Shown here: in pieces, positions 63,168 to 64,000 of the stretch | Layout of the letters: each line of letters begins with the position of its first letter | How positions within the stretch are numbered: position 1 is the stretch's first letter | Assembly (NCBI RefSeq): GCF_016904955.1 | Contig: NZ_JADIKE010000038.1 | Coordinates: 186,001 to 250,000, forward strand | Length of the DNA stretch: 64,000 bases | Reading direction: 5' to 3' | Origin: Dyella flava | GTDB taxonomy: Bacteria; Pseudomonadota; Gammaproteobacteria; Xanthomonadales; Rhodanobacteraceae | Made by a program: the position numbers and the translations under genes | The notes under the pieces: generated by a model | What the model was told of the DNA's origin: nothing | Database searches by the model: none | The model's input: the letters and a program-made list of their open reading frames with translations, nothing else

Positions 63168-63203
63168 CGCCTGGATAAATCCAGGGCGACGGGCTGGTTT
63201 TTT
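63168..63203 (+). terminator. Candidate terminator after the regulator gene
   Basis: CGCCTGGAT pairs with ATCCAGGGCG across two bases (one bulged G) and is followed, after ten bases, by TTTTTT at 63198-63203. The distance from stem to T-run is longer than ideal. It is the best stop signal for the long operon. Confidence 0.5.
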
Positions 63204-63345
63204 CCATTGCCTTGACCATCATTCGTGTCTGGCGAGTTAGTTTTAGAAGCGACGAAGCCAAGGCAAGGGGCGTCATGTGCTTCTTGCTGATGATCGCCAG
63301 GCGTCAGGCTGTGCGACAGGTTTCTAATTGCGGCTGGGGTTGCTG

Positions 63346-64000
63346 ATGACGTTGCTTTTCGTTGGTGGTTTTTTAATTTGCCTCACCATGACGCTTGCCA
63401 TCGGATGGCCGATAGCGGTGTTTTTGGGATTCAGCACAAGGCTTGGTTCAATCGGGTTTTCTGTGGGCCTTGGTCTTGGCGTGATTCTTATCGGCTGCAG
63501 GGCAGTCCAGTTATGGTTTTCAATCGCGCAGGTTACATGGCACATGTGGCTTTGCGTGTTCGGTTACCTGCTTGCGGCATGGTGGCCGGTGAAAGTCAGG
63601 TCTGCCCTGGTGGATTACGTCGGAAAATATCGGGTGCATCTTGCCTTGATCGCGGTGGCCATTGCCGCGGTCGCCATGGCGCTTAATGTTCCCATCCTGC
63701 TGGGTGAAGCGATTCAGTTCGACGGATCTCGAAACGCGGATTCCTTCACCTTCGTAAGTAGCGCCAGGTATATGGCGCACCACGCCTTTTACGGGGACGG
63801 CGATTTCAATCCGTCGCGTCCTGTCTACAGCATATTGCGCAGTTACTTCGGCGAAGGCGCGATTCAGCCTCGTCCGGCTGCCGAGGGTTTGCTGGCATGG
63901 CTTGGGGCGACGTTTGATGCCGATCCCATGTATCTCTACAACGGTTTGCTGACGGCGGGGATGCTGCTGGGCGGTTTGTCCATCATGGCTTTTTTGCCTG
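63346..64000 (+). CDS. Multi-pass membrane protein, 3' end outside window
   Basis: At least 218 codons are open from ATG 63346 to the window edge, with no stop. Hydrophobic spans near the N-terminus (LLFVGGFLICLTMTLAIG, GLGLGVILIGCRAVQLW, WLCVFGYLLAAWWPV, LALIAVAIAAVAMALNVPIL) and near residue 205 (TAGMLLGGLSIMAF) flank a periplasmic-looking stretch. That stretch has YMAHHAFYGDGDFNPSRP and AEGLLAWLGATFDADPMYLY. The pattern recalls polytopic glycosyltransferase-type or O-antigen-type proteins, but no motif proves it. Its base composition is somewhat lower in GC than the exporter operon, which may mean a different origin. Confidence 0.7.
   Translation, partial: MTLLFVGGFLICLTMTLAIGWPIAVFLGFSTRLGSIGFSVGLGLGVILIGCRAVQLWFSIAQVTWHMWLCVFGYLLAAWWPVKVRSALVDYVGKYRVHLALIAVAIAAVAMALNVPILLGEAIQFDGSRNADSFTFVSSARYMAHHAFYGDGDFNPSRPVYSILRSYFGEGAIQPRPAAEGLLAWLGATFDADPMYLYNGLLTAGMLLGGLSIMAFLP

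Overview
The window is about 62-64% GC and reads as chromosomal DNA of a gammaproteobacterium of the Xanthomonadales (Lysobacterales). A Rhodanobacteraceae-type genome (Dyella, Luteibacter, Rhodanobacter, Frateuria) is the best guess. This rests on gene order (pepA-holC divergent from lptF-lptG; glyA-nrdR-ribD-ribE-ribB-ribH-nusB-thiL-pgpA), protein sequence style and intergenic palindromes; no rRNA or tRNA gene is present to prove it.

Layout. 1-4355: a YceI-like periplasmic protein cut by the window edge and, divergently, a large hybrid sensor kinase with a two-component-propeller sensor. 4415-9179: pepA-holC, divergent from the LPS-export permeases lptF-lptG and a solitary PIN-domain gene. 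9245-15125: threonine aldolase, intracellular PHB depolymerase, an RDD membrane protein, xerD, a DsbC-like disulfide isomerase and a signal-peptide-bearing ATP-dependent DNA ligase. 15291-26768: purL, a small membrane protein, a GT2 glycosyltransferase, an EamA permease, a DUF2127 protein, cstA with its small partner gene, def and uppP. 26948-33098: an exported trypsin-like protease with a large unassigned C-terminal part, pyrF, ettA and a DUF817 membrane protein. 33278-46009: a housekeeping block of one-carbon, cysteine, riboflavin and thiamine genes with an FMN riboswitch between ribD and ribE. The riboflavin genes are interrupted by bglX and ldcA and decorated with several palindromic repeat elements. 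46030-48931: an exported orphan, an aldo-keto reductase and a Fur-controlled heme-uptake pair (hemP plus a HemS-like gene).

The most distinctive region is 48935-63064. It holds one membrane-fusion adaptor, one MacB/LolD-type ATPase and eight FtsX/MacB-type permeases that form four tandem copies of an alternating A-B pair. A sigma-54-dependent NtrC-family response regulator follows. A near-perfect sigma-54 promoter sits 45 bp upstream of the adaptor gene, among repeated TGTCC half-sites that include a perfect palindrome. The simplest reading is a self-contained regulated export or stress-response system: the regulator at the 3' end activates its own operon, and one ATPase/adaptor set serves several permease heterodimers. 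The substrate is not evident from sequence.

The last gene (63346 onward) is the start of an unrecognised multi-pass membrane protein that runs off the window. No tRNA, rRNA, CRISPR array, prophage or intact insertion sequence was seen. Long open frames antisense to purL, pepA, ettA, ribB, bglX and the permeases are GC-driven shadows.
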